DNA of 64,000 bases from Acheta domesticus (taxonomy: Eukaryota > Arthropoda > Insecta > Orthoptera > Gryllidae), in assembly GCA_031308135.1 (NCBI GenBank), contig JAHLJT010009436.1, positions 163,669,681 to 163,733,680 of the forward strand, written 5' to 3'. Under the pieces are notes generated by a model, which saw only the letters and a program-made list of their open reading frames with translations, had not been told where the DNA came from and searched no databases. A program made the translations under genes and the position numbers. Below, piece by piece: positions 46,577 to 58,172 of this stretch. Position 1 is the first letter of the stretch, and every line of letters starts with the position of its first letter.

Positions 46577-46612
46577 GCCGCTGTGGGTTGCAGAGGCGCT
46601 GTGGGTTGCAGA
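46577..46612 (+). repeat. 18-bp tandem duplication x2
   Basis: CGCTGTGGGTTGCAGA occurs twice in exact tandem (units 46577-46594 and 46595-46612, one mismatch at the second base). Confidence 0.9.
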
Positions 46613-46615
46613 AGG

Positions 46616-47062
46616 CGCGCCTTCATACTAGTCGCGCGACTTTTCTTGACGTCTCCCAGCGCGGGGTGCGGGGAGAGGACGTTACTGCCTACGTCACATC
46701 AGACGCGGGTTGCCAACTGTGACATTATTAATACTATTCGCCCCTCTTTCGCTCTTAATACAACAGGATATTATAGACGATAAAATAGAACAAATAATAA
46801 TGTAATTAATAGCAACCACAAATGAAAATAATTAATGATAATATTGCTTATTAATGAAATACGGTATTAGTGCATGTACTTAATTTTCTTATGAATAATT
46901 AGAATCATCACTTGAATCCGAAAGCAGCGGTAGGCGGCCCTCATAATCTTCCCGTTCCGTTCCGTGTGAGACCAAGATTTTGACCAGGCCGTGCCGAATT
47001 GTGTTGGGTTGAGCACTAGGGAGCTCAGACGTCAAGAAAAGCCGCGCGTGTAGTAGGCGCGG
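46616..47062. other. Region bounded by about 37-bp inverted repeats
   Basis: CGCGACTTTTCTTGACGTCT at about 46635-46655 has an inverse match at about 47028-47047 (CGCGGCTTTTCTTGACGTCT read on minus). The match extends outward into GCGCCT-TA-A. The enclosed 370 bp is AT-rich in the middle. It may be a small inverted-repeat transposon or two opposed fragments of one repeat. A minus-strand open frame (46889-47134) ends in a Ser/Asp cluster but is not recognised. Confidence 0.4.
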
Positions 47063-47314
47063 TGTCGTCGGCGTCGACTGCGCATCACGGTTCTTCACAG
47101 GGCACGGGGAGACCGCGCGGGGAGGCGCTTTCAAAAAGGTTAATACGCCCCCGCCCCATTCCCTCCCCTACCTCCATCACTGTTCTCTTTCCCAACGTCA
47201 CCACAGTCGCGCAGTAGGCCCGAAAGAAATCAATCCGGCGTGTAGCGTATTTAATGTCATTTCTTTCGAGCATTTAAACCGGCAAAATCGTTAAAACATG
47301 GGTAACATCTTTAA

Positions 47315-47559
47315 TTCTGTGGTAACGGTGTAAAAGTTCTTAAATCGAAAACCTTAGTTTGGAGAAAACAAAAGTTAGGTTATTGAGACAACTATTTTTC
47401 CTACGCTAAACGCTATTTCCCTACGCTTTTTATCGTTAGGGAGTCAACATTGGAATTCGGTCGTTTTACTAAAATACAATATACGTACTTAACTTACAGT
47501 ACTTAACCCAATTTTGCCAAAAAAATTGACTTAAGAACTTTTACCCCGTGACCACAGAA
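47315..47559. mobile_element. MITE with 32-bp terminal inverted repeats
   Basis: The left end at 47315-47346 reads TTCTGTGGTAACGGTGTAAA then AGTTCTTAAATC. The inverse of 47528-47559 reads TTCTGTGGTCACGGGGTAAA then AGTTCTTAAGTC. There are only three mismatches in 32 bp. The 245-bp element has no coding capacity. Clear target duplications were not seen in the flanks. Superfamily unknown. Confidence 0.75.
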
Positions 47560-48049
47560 GTATCGTTTTCGCTTTTAGTGAAAGACAAAATAAAAACTGT
47601 TTTTCCTTGTTTTTGCTAGCAGTGTTTGCGCAGGTTATGCCCCTGTTCTCTTGATAGTGGACTATTCTGGTTTTCACGCAATTTTACGTGACTGAATGTT
47701 TTTTACACTAATTCCGTGAGATTATTGAGATTTTTAAACTGTCTTGACAGTTTGTAAATCATTTTTTTCATTAAATGGTTTGGTATCATGGGATTTCGTC
47801 ATTTAAGACTTAATATAATAGTGTTCAAGAGTGCCGACGTTTCAAAGTATGTAATTTTAAGTTTCATATGCAATTTATTCATCAGGGCTGTACAAACCAT
47901 AAACAACAACGCTGTTAAACTTAGACCTACACATATACAGGGTTTAAACTTAGGTGTACACGTATAAATTATCCAAACAGTGGTCGCAGTTCTCACAGTA
48001 CGTAGTTTTTTCACCATGTTTATCCATCTGCTTCATTATGGCCCAGTGT

Positions 48050-48430
48050 ACGCCCCACAACCGTCGTCACCCCCTCCACCTCCGCCGCCTGGTCTCGTCT
48101 CGTCTCGCCTCGCCACGACGACCTAACCTTTGCGAGTATTGATCCTTCTTCCGGCCACTCTGAATACACGGACGGGGGGCGGGGGCGGGGTCCCCGGGTG
48201 CCAGGTTCGTCCCCGGCCTGGACTTTGGCATCGCCGGCGAGAGCCTCCCGGGGGGCGGCAAAGAGCCGGCACGGCGCGGCGCGGCGCCGGCCCGCAGAGT
48301 TTTCTCCTTGGAGAGGAAGCGGGGGGGGGAGGGGGCGTGTCTCTCTGGGGCGCACATGATCCTGTGTGAGGAGGCCCCTGACGGCGTTGCGCGGCGCGCC
48401 GGCTCTCCAGGAGGACGAACACAGTAGAGC
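48050..48430. other. CpG-rich island
   Basis: CG-dense sequence with GGCGGGGGCGGGGTCCCCGG and CGGCGCGGCGCGGCGCCGGC. A (GTCTC)n run at about 48091-48110 sits at its left edge. Arg/Pro-rich open frames on both strands are compositional. Confidence 0.5.
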
Positions 48431-49519
48431 GTGAAAATGACTGAGTACCCCTCGCGTTTCATCTTGGAAATTAGGGTGGCGTAGAATATGTGGGCAGAGT
48501 TAGTTTCGTAGAGGAGATGTGTTTTTAGCTCTAAGAGGGAAATGTAGAGAAAAATGTTTGCTTGAGGATTTCCAATGAGTGATTTTGCAACTCAGTAAAG
48601 AGATAATTAATCTTTAGGATGTCCATTTTTCGGCGTTCAAAGACTGTGATTTTGGCGACGTAGGGACTTAATGCTTTGTAAAAGATACATTTTCAGGATA
48701 GTTTCCGCTACGGTCACAAGGGATTTTACGGGTTTCGAACAATATCAATCATCAGGTCTCCTTCCAAACTTCCAAAAGAAAGTTATTTTTCCACGCTGGT
48801 GATAAATGAGTTTCAAATATATTTTTATAGCGACATAATTTATAGGTACATACTCATTTCACTGAAAATAATAAAGACATTGAATGAGTTTGATATAAAG
48901 AAACATTTTTAAATGAAATATTCAGGGGGCAGAAAAAATTCTTATATAGAGAATTTCAATATATAGAGTTTTGGTTTGGTTGATTTACCACTAGGTAAGA
49001 CGAAATATAAACGAATATCCTAGAAGAAACTTCTAGATGTTTGTATACATCTTCTGATTAATAATGCTGGAGGTAGCGTATTACCACTTCTACATATTCC
49101 AGAATTTCGAGAGCTATTTTAGCGAGTATGAATGAAATCTTCAACGGCATGTCACGGAGTATAAAACCCATCTTCAGGCTTAATGACAATTAAATAACAT
49201 ATTTTTAATGTATTTTTAAAAATATTTAAAGCATCCCAATTTTTGGGTGTTTGGATGCATAATTGTCTCTTGTTACTTAGAAAAATCAGTCTCAGTATCA
49301 CTAGAGATTTTATGATCATATTTGTTTTTATAATTTAAAAATACGAAAATAAATATTCAACATCTACAACAAAATGAAATAAAGAAGTCGTCGCATGACT
49401 GCGGATTTAATACCACATAGTAAAATTTAATTTTTCATTGTGATAGTTTTATTCTGTCATTCTTGATCTATTCTAAAGTCGGTCAGGTAATTTTACAATT
49501 TTGTAATGTGGATTGTGCG
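48431..49519. other. AT-rich sequence, possible retroelement motif
   Basis: CCCATCTTCAGGCTTAATG at about 49168 and AATCATCAGGTCTCC at about 48748 resemble the Penelope-like 3' motif also seen at 30.2 kb. They are too short to call. Otherwise nothing was recognised. Confidence 0.25.
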
Positions 49520-49730
49520 TGTTTTTTTTTTGTATTTAAGGTCGCATCAACTACTAGGTATTTAGCGACCACTATTGGATTTAACGTTATGGTATGAGCT
49601 TGAAACGACATGGTGATGATAGAGGGTGAAAGGACGATGCCCGAGGCGGGCCTCGAGCCCGAGACTCCTCGGTCCGATATCACTACGGCACTACTATCTT
49701 AGCGATCTCGGCCACGGGTGGCGATTGTGC
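49520..49730 (-). mobile_element. tRNA-derived SINE, family E
   Basis: On the minus strand box A is CGTGGCCGAGATCGCTAAG (near 49700-49720) and box B is GGGCTCGAGGCCCGCC (near 49645-49660). A body with GTGGTCGCTAAATACCTAGT and GTTGATGCGACC follows, then an A-run (TTTTTTTTTTT on plus, 49521-49531). The head resembles class II (Leu/Ser-type) tRNAs and the head of family D, but the body is different. It appears nearly complete. Confidence 0.75.
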
Positions 49731-52180
49731 GTTTGTAGTAGTACTTTTGTCTTCAACAAAATGAGCAAAAGATAAAGCAATATTACTAACCATAGTGTTC
49801 AGAGTTTTGTTTAGTGTTGGTGAATCGTATTCACAAAATAATGAGCAGTCACTGGAGTAAAATGCTGACGTCAGTAGAGTAAGAAGTGAAATTAAATTTG
49901 TCATTAAACTTACCAGGCCGAGTTTAATACCAACCCATTAAAAAGCATATTATAATAGTAGTTTTTCATTACAACACAATTTGTTAAATTAATAACGCTA
50001 TTTTATTTTTTATTATTTTTTGAGGCGAGCAATAGTTACCCACCCAAGGTATTACTTCAAACTGAAAACGCCTTAGTATTAGTATGGCTAATGAAGACTA
50101 ACCATTTCCGAAGGGTCCTCAAACGTCACTGAAAACTACTCTGCCTTCATTTCGGGTGATCTGCGAGATCACCTACGAACCCAGAGGGTCGAGCTGTCTT
50201 CGTCTGGGGAGGGAAGAAAGTATGAGGCCCAACTGAAATAATCGTATTACTGGGCATACTAGAATTATATCAAACTTCTCTCCAAGATGTTTTTTTGTTC
50301 TGCTCTCCTCCATTACCGTTAAATCTAATTTGGGATAATTCCATTGTGTATCGTGTCCTTCTCGAGATTATATTTTTAAACTGTGTAACTCAATGAGATC
50401 TCACTGAGCCAACGTTCAGCTTGGCGTAAGAAATTATTACTCCATGGCACAAGGATTTAATTTAAAATCGTTAATTTGAGGCAAATGACCGAAACCATTG
50501 GCAAATCAAATTATACGCAAGGATAATTTCTGATTTGAAGGAAATGTCGGGCATTGGGCTCTAACACAAGGTGTAATTGCATGTGTAAATGGAAAGAAAT
50601 TTCTTTGTGGAATTTTCAACTAATAGCAACGACAAAACAGATATTTTAGTCTAAAATTTTCTCCATTGAACTATAAATCAGTAACCGCACCTTGAGTGTA
50701 CTATGGCAAAGTTACAATAAAAATTTAATGCAAGCAGTTCTTGAATTTCAAAATGTTACCATTTCCATAACCATGAATTCTCATGAGTCCTCTAACATGT
50801 TTGTGAGATCATATTATTTCCTCGTACATTCCTTGAGAAAACGCCTAAGTAAATGCAGTCTTTAAGAGCGAGCAATTCCGATTTCTACAGTTGCCTTAAC
50901 TGCTTCATTCAACAAATTTGCAGTGTTCCGTGTAAACTTGCAAGCATCTAGCAAACTTGCAAGCAACCATTACTGGAAGATATTAGACGTTTTGAAGAGT
51001 GAAGAAGATGACACTTTTTTGCCTGATTGATGTGATTATCGCATCCTGTTACACAAGCTCAGAGCAGCGAGTAAGGGTTATTGCTTCCAAATGATACGTA
51101 TATTTAAAAAGAGTAGATTCTAATCTATGCTTTCATTGAAACGTTCATTTCATGTGCAGCGTGTGATGTGAATTTTTTTTGAACTTATATTAGCATCCTG
51201 AAGAGTAAACGGGCAGTCTTCGGTGGACTCTTGGAACGTACTCCTTTACTGGTTTTCATTAAAACTCGTTATTTCGATACTTACTCTTTTAAGCATTTTA
51301 ATTCAGAATGATATTAAGCTTTAATATTCGTAATAACTGAACGAAACGAAGACATTAAACTTAAGCGTTCTTTTTAAAGCTGTATCACACTTGGTAATGG
51401 GTTTTGAAAGAAATGTTTTATTTAAAAAAATTTAGGAAATTTTATTTTCTGTATATTAATTTCAAAGATTTTTCTACAGGACTGGAGTTACTGCCAGTTA
51501 CAGGAGCGACTGTGTACTGGCAAATATCATACGTCTAGAAGAGACAGATTCCTGCACAATCTCATGGAACATACTGTACATATAGTGGATTTTCAATTTT
51601 TGTGTTTTTCACAAAGAAAAACAAAATAATTATTTCATTCAAGCTCTAATTTTACTGCAATGTCGCTGAAATGTTTCAAAATTTGTCGTAAAAATATTTC
51701 TATAAAATTTAATATAGAAGTTTATATTTTAACTGCGCTCTCTTTAGTGTCTTTACCGTCAATGTGTAACAGTGATTCTCGTAACAAATATTGGATCTGT
51801 CAAATTCAACAGTTCAACGTAATCTATTCATAGTTATTTCGCTTAATTTGTGGCAAAAGTTCAGGGATTCAACATTTTTTATTTGTAATAAAAAGAAACT
51901 CTGAAAAAGTATTATACATTTTACAGAGTAAAGAACAAATATAAACGTGAAAAATCTCTAAAGCAGAGATGCCGACGTACGCAGCCCAAGCAGTTTTGCT
52001 TTGAAGCGATTGTGTAAGAGAACCATTATTCAAATCTCCTGTAGCATAATTTTTGGAATAAAAGTTCTACAAACAGAAAGAGAATGCGATGTTTACCTCC
52101 GCCTCAGTAGGTAATTGACAATGCCATAACTCGGCATTACGAAATGTTCACGCAAATGTGGACGTGAGGGGACGCAAATC
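49731..52180. other. Ordinary AT-rich sequence, no gene recognised
   Basis: A moderately GC-rich stretch at 50040-50230 and a short direct repeat of AAACTTGCAAGCA at about 50935-50965 are the only structure noticed. Confidence 0.4.
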
Positions 52181-52484
52181 TTGTTTCAGCACCCTGAGCC
52201 GCTAGTTACTAATCTGTGTAGGAACGGTCGCTGCAAGAGAAAATCCGCATTTCGCAGCACTGTGTTCGACTTCCTGCGGAAGTCGTTGCATCACCACCTC
52301 CATTTTCAGCTTTACTTCCTCCGAAATTTGTGGTTCCACCCCTGTCTGCACTTTCAACTCCATCGCCAATTGCCGTCGCCGGTCAACTCACCGACGAAAC
52401 CATCGCTCTGTCACTGCCCCATCCCTACTACACCAGCACCAGATCTTCGCCTGCTACTGCTAACGTTACCTCCAATGTCGCCAC

Positions 52485-52715
52485 CATCACCACTTTCACC
52501 ATCATCACTTCCACCATCACCATTTTCACCATCGCCACTTTCACCGTCACCACTTTCACTATTACCACTTTCACCATCACCATTTTCAACATCACTTTCA
52601 CCATCACCGCTTTCACCATTATCACTTTCACCATCACCATTTTCAACATCGCTTTCACCATCACCGCTTTCACTGCCACCACTTTCACCATCACCACTTC
52701 TATCACTATCTCCAC
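52485..52715 (+). repeat. 15-bp minisatellite, about 15 copies
   Basis: Unit ACTTTCACCATCACC with ATTTTCACC and GCTTTCACC variants. A 27-bp variant block (ATTTTCAACATC followed by CTTTCACCATCACC) recurs at about 52580 and 52640. It encodes FTIxT repeats on plus and MVKVV repeats on minus; these are artefacts. Confidence 0.9.
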
Positions 52716-52784
52716 TACCATCGCCACCAACCTACCACATAACTATCGCCGCCAACATTGCCGCCACCATCGCTACTGCCATCG

Positions 52785-52918
52785 TCTTTACCATTACCAC
52801 TACCGCTACCACTACCACTACCACTACCACTACCATTACCATTACCACTACCACTACCACCACCCCTACCACCACCACTACCACCACCACTACCACCACC
52901 ACCACCACCACCAAAACC
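52785..52918 (+). repeat. (TACCAC)n / (ACC)n array
   Basis: Hexanucleotide TACCAC, with TACCAT variants, grading into CACCACCACC. Thr/Pro- or Val-rich open frames derive from it. Confidence 0.95.
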
Positions 52919-52949
52919 TGTTGTCACCACACACTTCCCTTACATCGGA

Positions 52950-53370
52950 ACGCGAGCATTGTTACCCTCCTCCCCCCCCCGTCGCCTGAGTCCTTCCCAT
53001 CGCTCCCGCCGCCGCCGCCGCCGCACATTCGCGAGCAGTCCATCCAGGCGGGGAAATATGAGTAAAAGACGAACGCGGCCGCGCGCTGCCGCACTAAAAC
53101 GTTTTACCGCAGCGCGTTTAATCCCGGGCGCGCGCTCCACGCTTCCTGTTGCAGCGTCGGCGGAACTTATTCGAATTATGCGTGGGCGGCCTCCCCCCTC
53201 CGCCCTCCGAAATGGATGTTGCTGCCGCCCAGATTTGTGGCCGGCGCTGAGGGGACGGCGCGCTTACCAGCTCGGTGCCGTTGCCGCGAAAAACGGGCCG
53301 TCCCTCGGCCGCGCCGGGGGATACGCCTGGGAGGCGGGAAGAGGCTGGGCGGAACGGGCCCGGATCGCCG
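52950..53370. other. CpG-rich core between two asymmetric arrays
   Basis: CG-dense sequence (CCGCCGCCGCCGCCGCACAT, AACGCGGCCGCGCGCTGCCG). To its left the plus strand is C-rich (52270-52950); to its right it is G-rich (53370-54200). The strand bias therefore flips across this core. Confidence 0.5.
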
Positions 53371-53371
53371 G

Positions 53372-53700
53372 GGGACGGGGTGGGACTGGGCGATATTGGA
53401 CGGGGCGAGGAAGGGGGAGGGGACAGTGCGAGGAAGGGTGAGACGGGGTGGGACGGGGTGGGACGGGGTTGGGCGGGGTGGGATGGCGTGGAACGGGATG
53501 GGACTGGGCGATATTGGACGGGGCCAGGAAGGATGGGGAGGGAACAGTGAGGAAGAGTGAGAAGGGGTGGGACGGGGTGGGACGGGGAGGGACGAGGAAG
53601 GACGGGGTGGGACGGGGTGGGACGGGGTGTGACGGGGTGATACGGGGCGGGACGGGCTGGGTCTAGGTGGGACTGGCCGGGACAGAGTGGGACGGGTCAG
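53372..53700 (+). repeat. (GGGACGGGGT)n array with a 118-bp higher-order unit
   Basis: The base unit is ten bases, GGGACGGGGT. A longer unit is marked by GGGACTGGGCGATATTGGAC at 53382 and again at 53500, followed each time by GGGGC-AGGAAG, an ACAGTG block and a fresh run of GGGACGGGGT. G-runs are dense enough for G-quadruplex formation on the plus strand. Gly/Trp/Asp-rich open frames are artefacts. Confidence 0.9.
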
Positions 53701-54380
53701 GGAGGTGGAGGATATGGAGGGGACAGAGCGAAGCGGACTGGAACAAGGTGGGACCGAACGTAGGGGTAAAAGGATGATGGGAAAATGGGAGGATGGGAGG
53801 AGTAGGTGAAAGTGCGTCCGACGATGGGACGTGGTGCTTCATTCTCATATTGCCAGGGTGATGGTGCGCTAGGAGGCGGGGTAGAAGGGGAGGAGGAGCG
53901 GCAAGGTGACAGGTAGGGTGATAAGGATGGCAGTGAGGTGGAGGTGGTAGGGGTGGTAAGGCGCCCTGATGGGGAATGCTAAGGCAGCTGGGTTGCTTCA
54001 TGGCAACGGGGCAGGGTAGTAGAATTGTCGGCCGACAGGGAAGTGTTGCAAAATATTTGGCTGTCAATGAGGCAGCAGGACGGGCAGCAGGTTGGGGACA
54101 GCAGGACAAGACCTATCATTGACGATGCGGTACAGAAAGTAGGCAAAAATTCAGGGATGTCAAGAATGCAAGGCATATAATTGAAAGGAAAAATATGACA
54201 GTAAAATATCTGGGAGACGGAGCGTTGCTGTAACATGGCGGTTATAGCAGTATGGAAGCAATCGGAAGGTGGAGACATTGATGGAGACGGTATTACCTCT
54301 GTAGTTGTGCCGGACAAAAAAGACGTAAACCTGCAGTGTTACACAATCATTTATGTTGGATAGTGATATAGCGGAGGACA
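53701..54380 (+). other. Decaying G/purine-rich arm
   Basis: The plus strand stays G/A-rich (GATGGGAGGATGGGAGGAGT type, GGCAGCAGGACGGGCAGCAG) to about 54260, then becomes ordinary. A 148-codon minus-strand open frame is Pro/His/Ser-rich and compositional. Confidence 0.45.
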
Positions 54381-56560
54381 TTCTCCATTATGGTTAATAT
54401 TTCTTATTCATTTCTGATAGACTGAATTCTAATTCTTAGTGTTTTTATAATATCACTGTATTTACAATTATTTCTCAAATTTCACGGTTCTGCAGCAAAC
54501 AACTTATTTAAACGACATTGATTTACTAACTATAATAATATTGATGTTTAAAAATCTGATATAATAACAACAAATTATTTTATATTATTTTACATAAATG
54601 TTATGCTTTTCTCTTTCAAACCGTAAACAACAAAATTATAAAATGCTAGTATATTTTTTTGTATTTGTACGTACATTTTTGTCGTAAATTATAAAGAAAA
54701 GAAAAATTCATATTAAGTAATTGAAAATACATACGTTATTATGGTGACTGGAATTATTATGTAGGGCACTGAAATTATGCAAACATGAGTGACTTGGAGC
54801 AACAAAACCGCGGCTTACAAAACCATTCAATATGGTTTTCCAAAAAGTAGCTCGCATACTGCTATAGGATAACAAACGAAATACTCTCGTGAAACGAAAT
54901 AATCTTGGCAGTATAGCTCTGCAGAATGCCACAACAAGATGGCTGAAACGTCAGCTTCATTGACTGAGACGCGGCTCATTCCGGACAGCCAAGAAGACAA
55001 TGACTCCTACGGAAGCCTACGAATCAAATACTCTCACGGAACACTGCAATAAATTAATTATATTTACAACAACAACCTTCACACATACTGAAATAATATA
55101 GAATTCTGTTTATATAGTGTAACAACTTTTTAATACGAAGAATATAAAAAAAGATGGTATTCTTTAATGCAACACGTGAACAAGTATTTAATGGGACTCG
55201 GCTTCTTCCTTAGAGCTTTGCTGTCGCATGACATGCGCTGTGTAATAAGTAGCGGCGCCCTAAATGTGCCATTTCAGCCGGTACGTGTAGTGTAAGAACG
55301 GCCGGAATAACACAGAAGAATTTGTATTTTTCGGTCAAAATCGAAACTGATTCATTGTTTTCATATTTTTCCCTCGTTCTTGGAATTCTAACGAAACTTC
55401 TCACATGGCTGGAGGCTGCGTAGCTGTCTTTAAACTTCTGCGCACATTGAAAATTAGAAACACAGATATCAATATGATATGGTAAAGACGGCGTGAAGTC
55501 CCTAAAGAGAGGGACGTTTGGCGGGGTTGCTGTAACTGCTGTGCTGGTGTGGGTGATGGAAGACGATGGTGTTGGGTTGTGGAGTCCGCGGCGTCACCGC
55601 TATGGACTCAGGGTTCCCGCGGTGCGCAGAAAACGGCTGTCAGTCAGCGGGACACCGACGCGACGTAGCACTTCATTGAAGAGCTGCGCCAATGTTCCTC
55701 TGGCGTGGAGATCGATTGGTTCTTTGTTGTAGTTTCCTTGCACTCCATATATCACAAAGGAAAGGGAGTAATTGCTGTAAAATTTGCGTTGCTTGCGTTC
55801 TGGCGATGCGCGATTATTCGTGAAGTCGTATAATCCTCCCTCTCGCGTATGACTGCCGGCCTTCTGATTGGCTTCTGATACTTTTTCTACGGTTTATGGT
55901 AACTTTTATACGTTATACTTTTCCATTGAATCATTTCATGGCAATTGGGATGCAAGATTCAGTCAAAACCACATAGCGGGCAGCACTCCACCCACCACCG
56001 GTGGCCTGTCTGCAATGAGTACAGAATTTGCGGCACCTACGTCACCAATGGTTGATTTTTCTCTTGTTTCTGGGGGTGTCAAGTCCAGTTTCGATTCATT
56101 AGACATTTTAAACTAAAAAATTGGCTGATTTTTAATAACAACTACACGACAGCATCATATAACCCTAAATGACTTGCGTTCAGATCATAACCAATGTTAA
56201 CCTTAGTCAAATGTTCTCTCCAATAACTACCACTGAGCTAGTCAAATAGGACCGAAGTGAAATTAAGATTCAATTTATTTTAAATAATATTTCACGTTAA
56301 GAATTACTAATAATAAATAAATAACAACTGAGAAGCAGAATATAATATTAAACATTATTTTAATATGCACAATCGAATGAAGCATTTACTACGAAGATTC
56401 TCAATGAAGTTTCAATACTTGGTTTGTAAGCTTCTCTGTGATTGTTCAAGAAACTGTATCATAATGAAAACTATTCCGTAATGAGTATCATTATGGAAAG
56501 GGTTGCAACCATCAAATGACAGAATTATACAATGGGAGCAGAAAAATAAATAAATACTGG
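54381..56560. other. AT-rich sequence with two GC-moderate patches
   Basis: 54930-55030 contains GATGGCTGAAACGTCAGC and TCCTACGGAAGCC, possibly a retroelement 3' relic. 55490-55740 and 55860-56116 are moderately GC-rich and open on plus (79 and 82 codons) without recognised domains. The remainder shows nothing. Confidence 0.3.
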
Positions 56561-56619
56561 TCTTGTTCTTTGTATTTATTATTACATTTGTCTCCTTGTT
56601 GCTCTTCTTCGCGAGTTTC

Positions 56620-56970
56620 TCCCTCTCGTCCGCCGCTCTCCTCCTCCTCCTCCTCGTCGCCCCCTCCCTGCCCTCACCGGCGGCGCCTCCCGCAGCTGAC
56701 AGATCGCGCGCCGTCGCCCGAGGACGCGTCTTAATGAATATGAAACAGAGCGCGTGGGTTGGCGGGCGGGCGGCCTCGCTCCGCCGCCAGGAGCTACGCT
56801 TCTCGCCAACCTTCTTCTCTCTTTCGGCGTTCGGTCGCCTCCTTCGCTTTTACCTCTCTCTCGCTCCCTGCATCCACCCTCGGCCCTCTTCATCCACCAC
56901 AACCACCGCCACCGCCACCTCCACCACCACTACAACCACCTCTACCACCATCTCCACCACCACCACCTAT
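56620..56970 (+). other. CpG-rich core with C-rich flanks
   Basis: CTCCTCCTCCTCCTC and CCGGCGGCGCC, then CG-rich sequence to about 56800, then a C/T-rich arm ending in ACCACCACC repeats at 56898-56966. Arg- or Pro/His/Thr-rich open frames are compositional. Confidence 0.5.
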
Positions 56971-57884
56971 TCGCTGGGGCTGCCTGTTAAATTTTACAGC
57001 CTCATTGCTTTGGTTTGAATAAAGTAACGGGCACGTAGTAGAAATATATCTTTGTGCTTGGGGTATTTTAATGTTCTCAAAGGGTGAATAACAAAATGTA
57101 TGTATATTATGAAATAAATACCTCAAATGAAACTCAGTGTGTTTTGAAATATATATCAGTCTAAACACAATTATGATGTCGTCTTATACGCACTCAATTA
57201 ATGTTATTGTTTTGTAATATCCATTCTCTTAAGTGGCAAAAACTGTGAGGGCCTTTGCTGACATTTTTTATTATGTCTAATTTATTTCAATCATTTTAAT
57301 ATTGCTTCTTTTCTTGTTTATCTTCTCATTTTTTACCGTGGATTCCTTTACATTCGTAATTTTAGTGCTCGACCCGTTTTCATTGTTTACGCTCTTTAAC
57401 GCTCTGTTTAGCCTTTTTTCAATAGTCTTGTTAAAATAAGTAATTTAAACCACCAAACATACTACAGATTGATGTAACCAATATGCAATGTATCGTGCAA
57501 TCTCACAAGGGTGTAATGTGAAGGGTTTCTAGAATATCTGTTGTCATTTATCTTTCTTAATCTAAGAGAAAAAGCACTATTGAAAGATATGTTGAAAAAA
57601 AAATCTCCTAGATGCCAAAATGGAAGTGGTCTGGAAATGTTTTAAAATTAACAGACCACAGATACTTACCGTACTGTAGTTTGAGATGAAAGAAGAGGTT
57701 GAAGACATATAGAAAGAGAAATATTGTGGAGATAATTTGAAGAAATAACTAAGGAAAGATGTCTACAAGAACAGTGAGAAGTTATGACGACTGAGTATTT
57801 TTTAAGATGAAGACTAGAGCCCGGACGTTTTACAAAATGCGTTTTTATTGTTGTTACATTGCATGACTTTTAACAATACGAACC

Positions 57885-58172
57885 GCCGATCTGGATGGCC
57901 GAGGTTACTAAGAGCCTCTAAAGACTCAGCGTTGGGAAGGATCGCGGGTTCGAGTCCTGCCATGCGCATGAATGTTTGTCTCCTTGTCTCTCTTGTACGT
58001 GTTGTCGCGTTGGATTTCACGTTCTGTTGACACCAGCCAACAAGTTTGGTGATGTATAGTGTGAGGAGCCAACAAGTTTGTTGATGTATAGTGTGTGGTT
58101 GAACATGCGTCTCGTTGGGACGTAAAGGGGTAACCGGCTGTCGGCTGGATAAAACGCCTAGAAAGAAGAAGA
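57885..58172 (+). mobile_element. tRNA-derived SINE, family D, long copy
   Basis: The head starts near 57888 with box A CTGGATGGCCGAGGTTAC and box B CGCGGGTTCGAGTCCTGCC (57943-57961). The spacing and GGCCGAGG start are as in class II (Leu/Ser-like) tRNAs. The body includes a roughly 32-bp direct duplication (CCAACAAGTTTG(G/T)TGATG at about 58038 and 58070). It ends with GGGACGTAAAGGGGTAACCG, GGCTGTCGGCTGG and CCTAGAAAGAAGAAG. The same 3' end occurs at 37893-38058. The minus-strand peptide MAGLEPAILPNAES often seen in predicted proteins is simply this tRNA head read backwards. Confidence 0.8.

Noticed and set aside
52181..53065. 294-codon plus-strand frame with Thr-rich repeats resembling mucin
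   Set aside because: Arises from 15-bp and TACCAC arrays; no signal peptide or conserved domain.
57888..57965. Possible functional tRNA gene
   Set aside because: Boxes A and B are present but the acceptor stem does not pair and the sequence continues into a SINE body shared with 37.9 kb.
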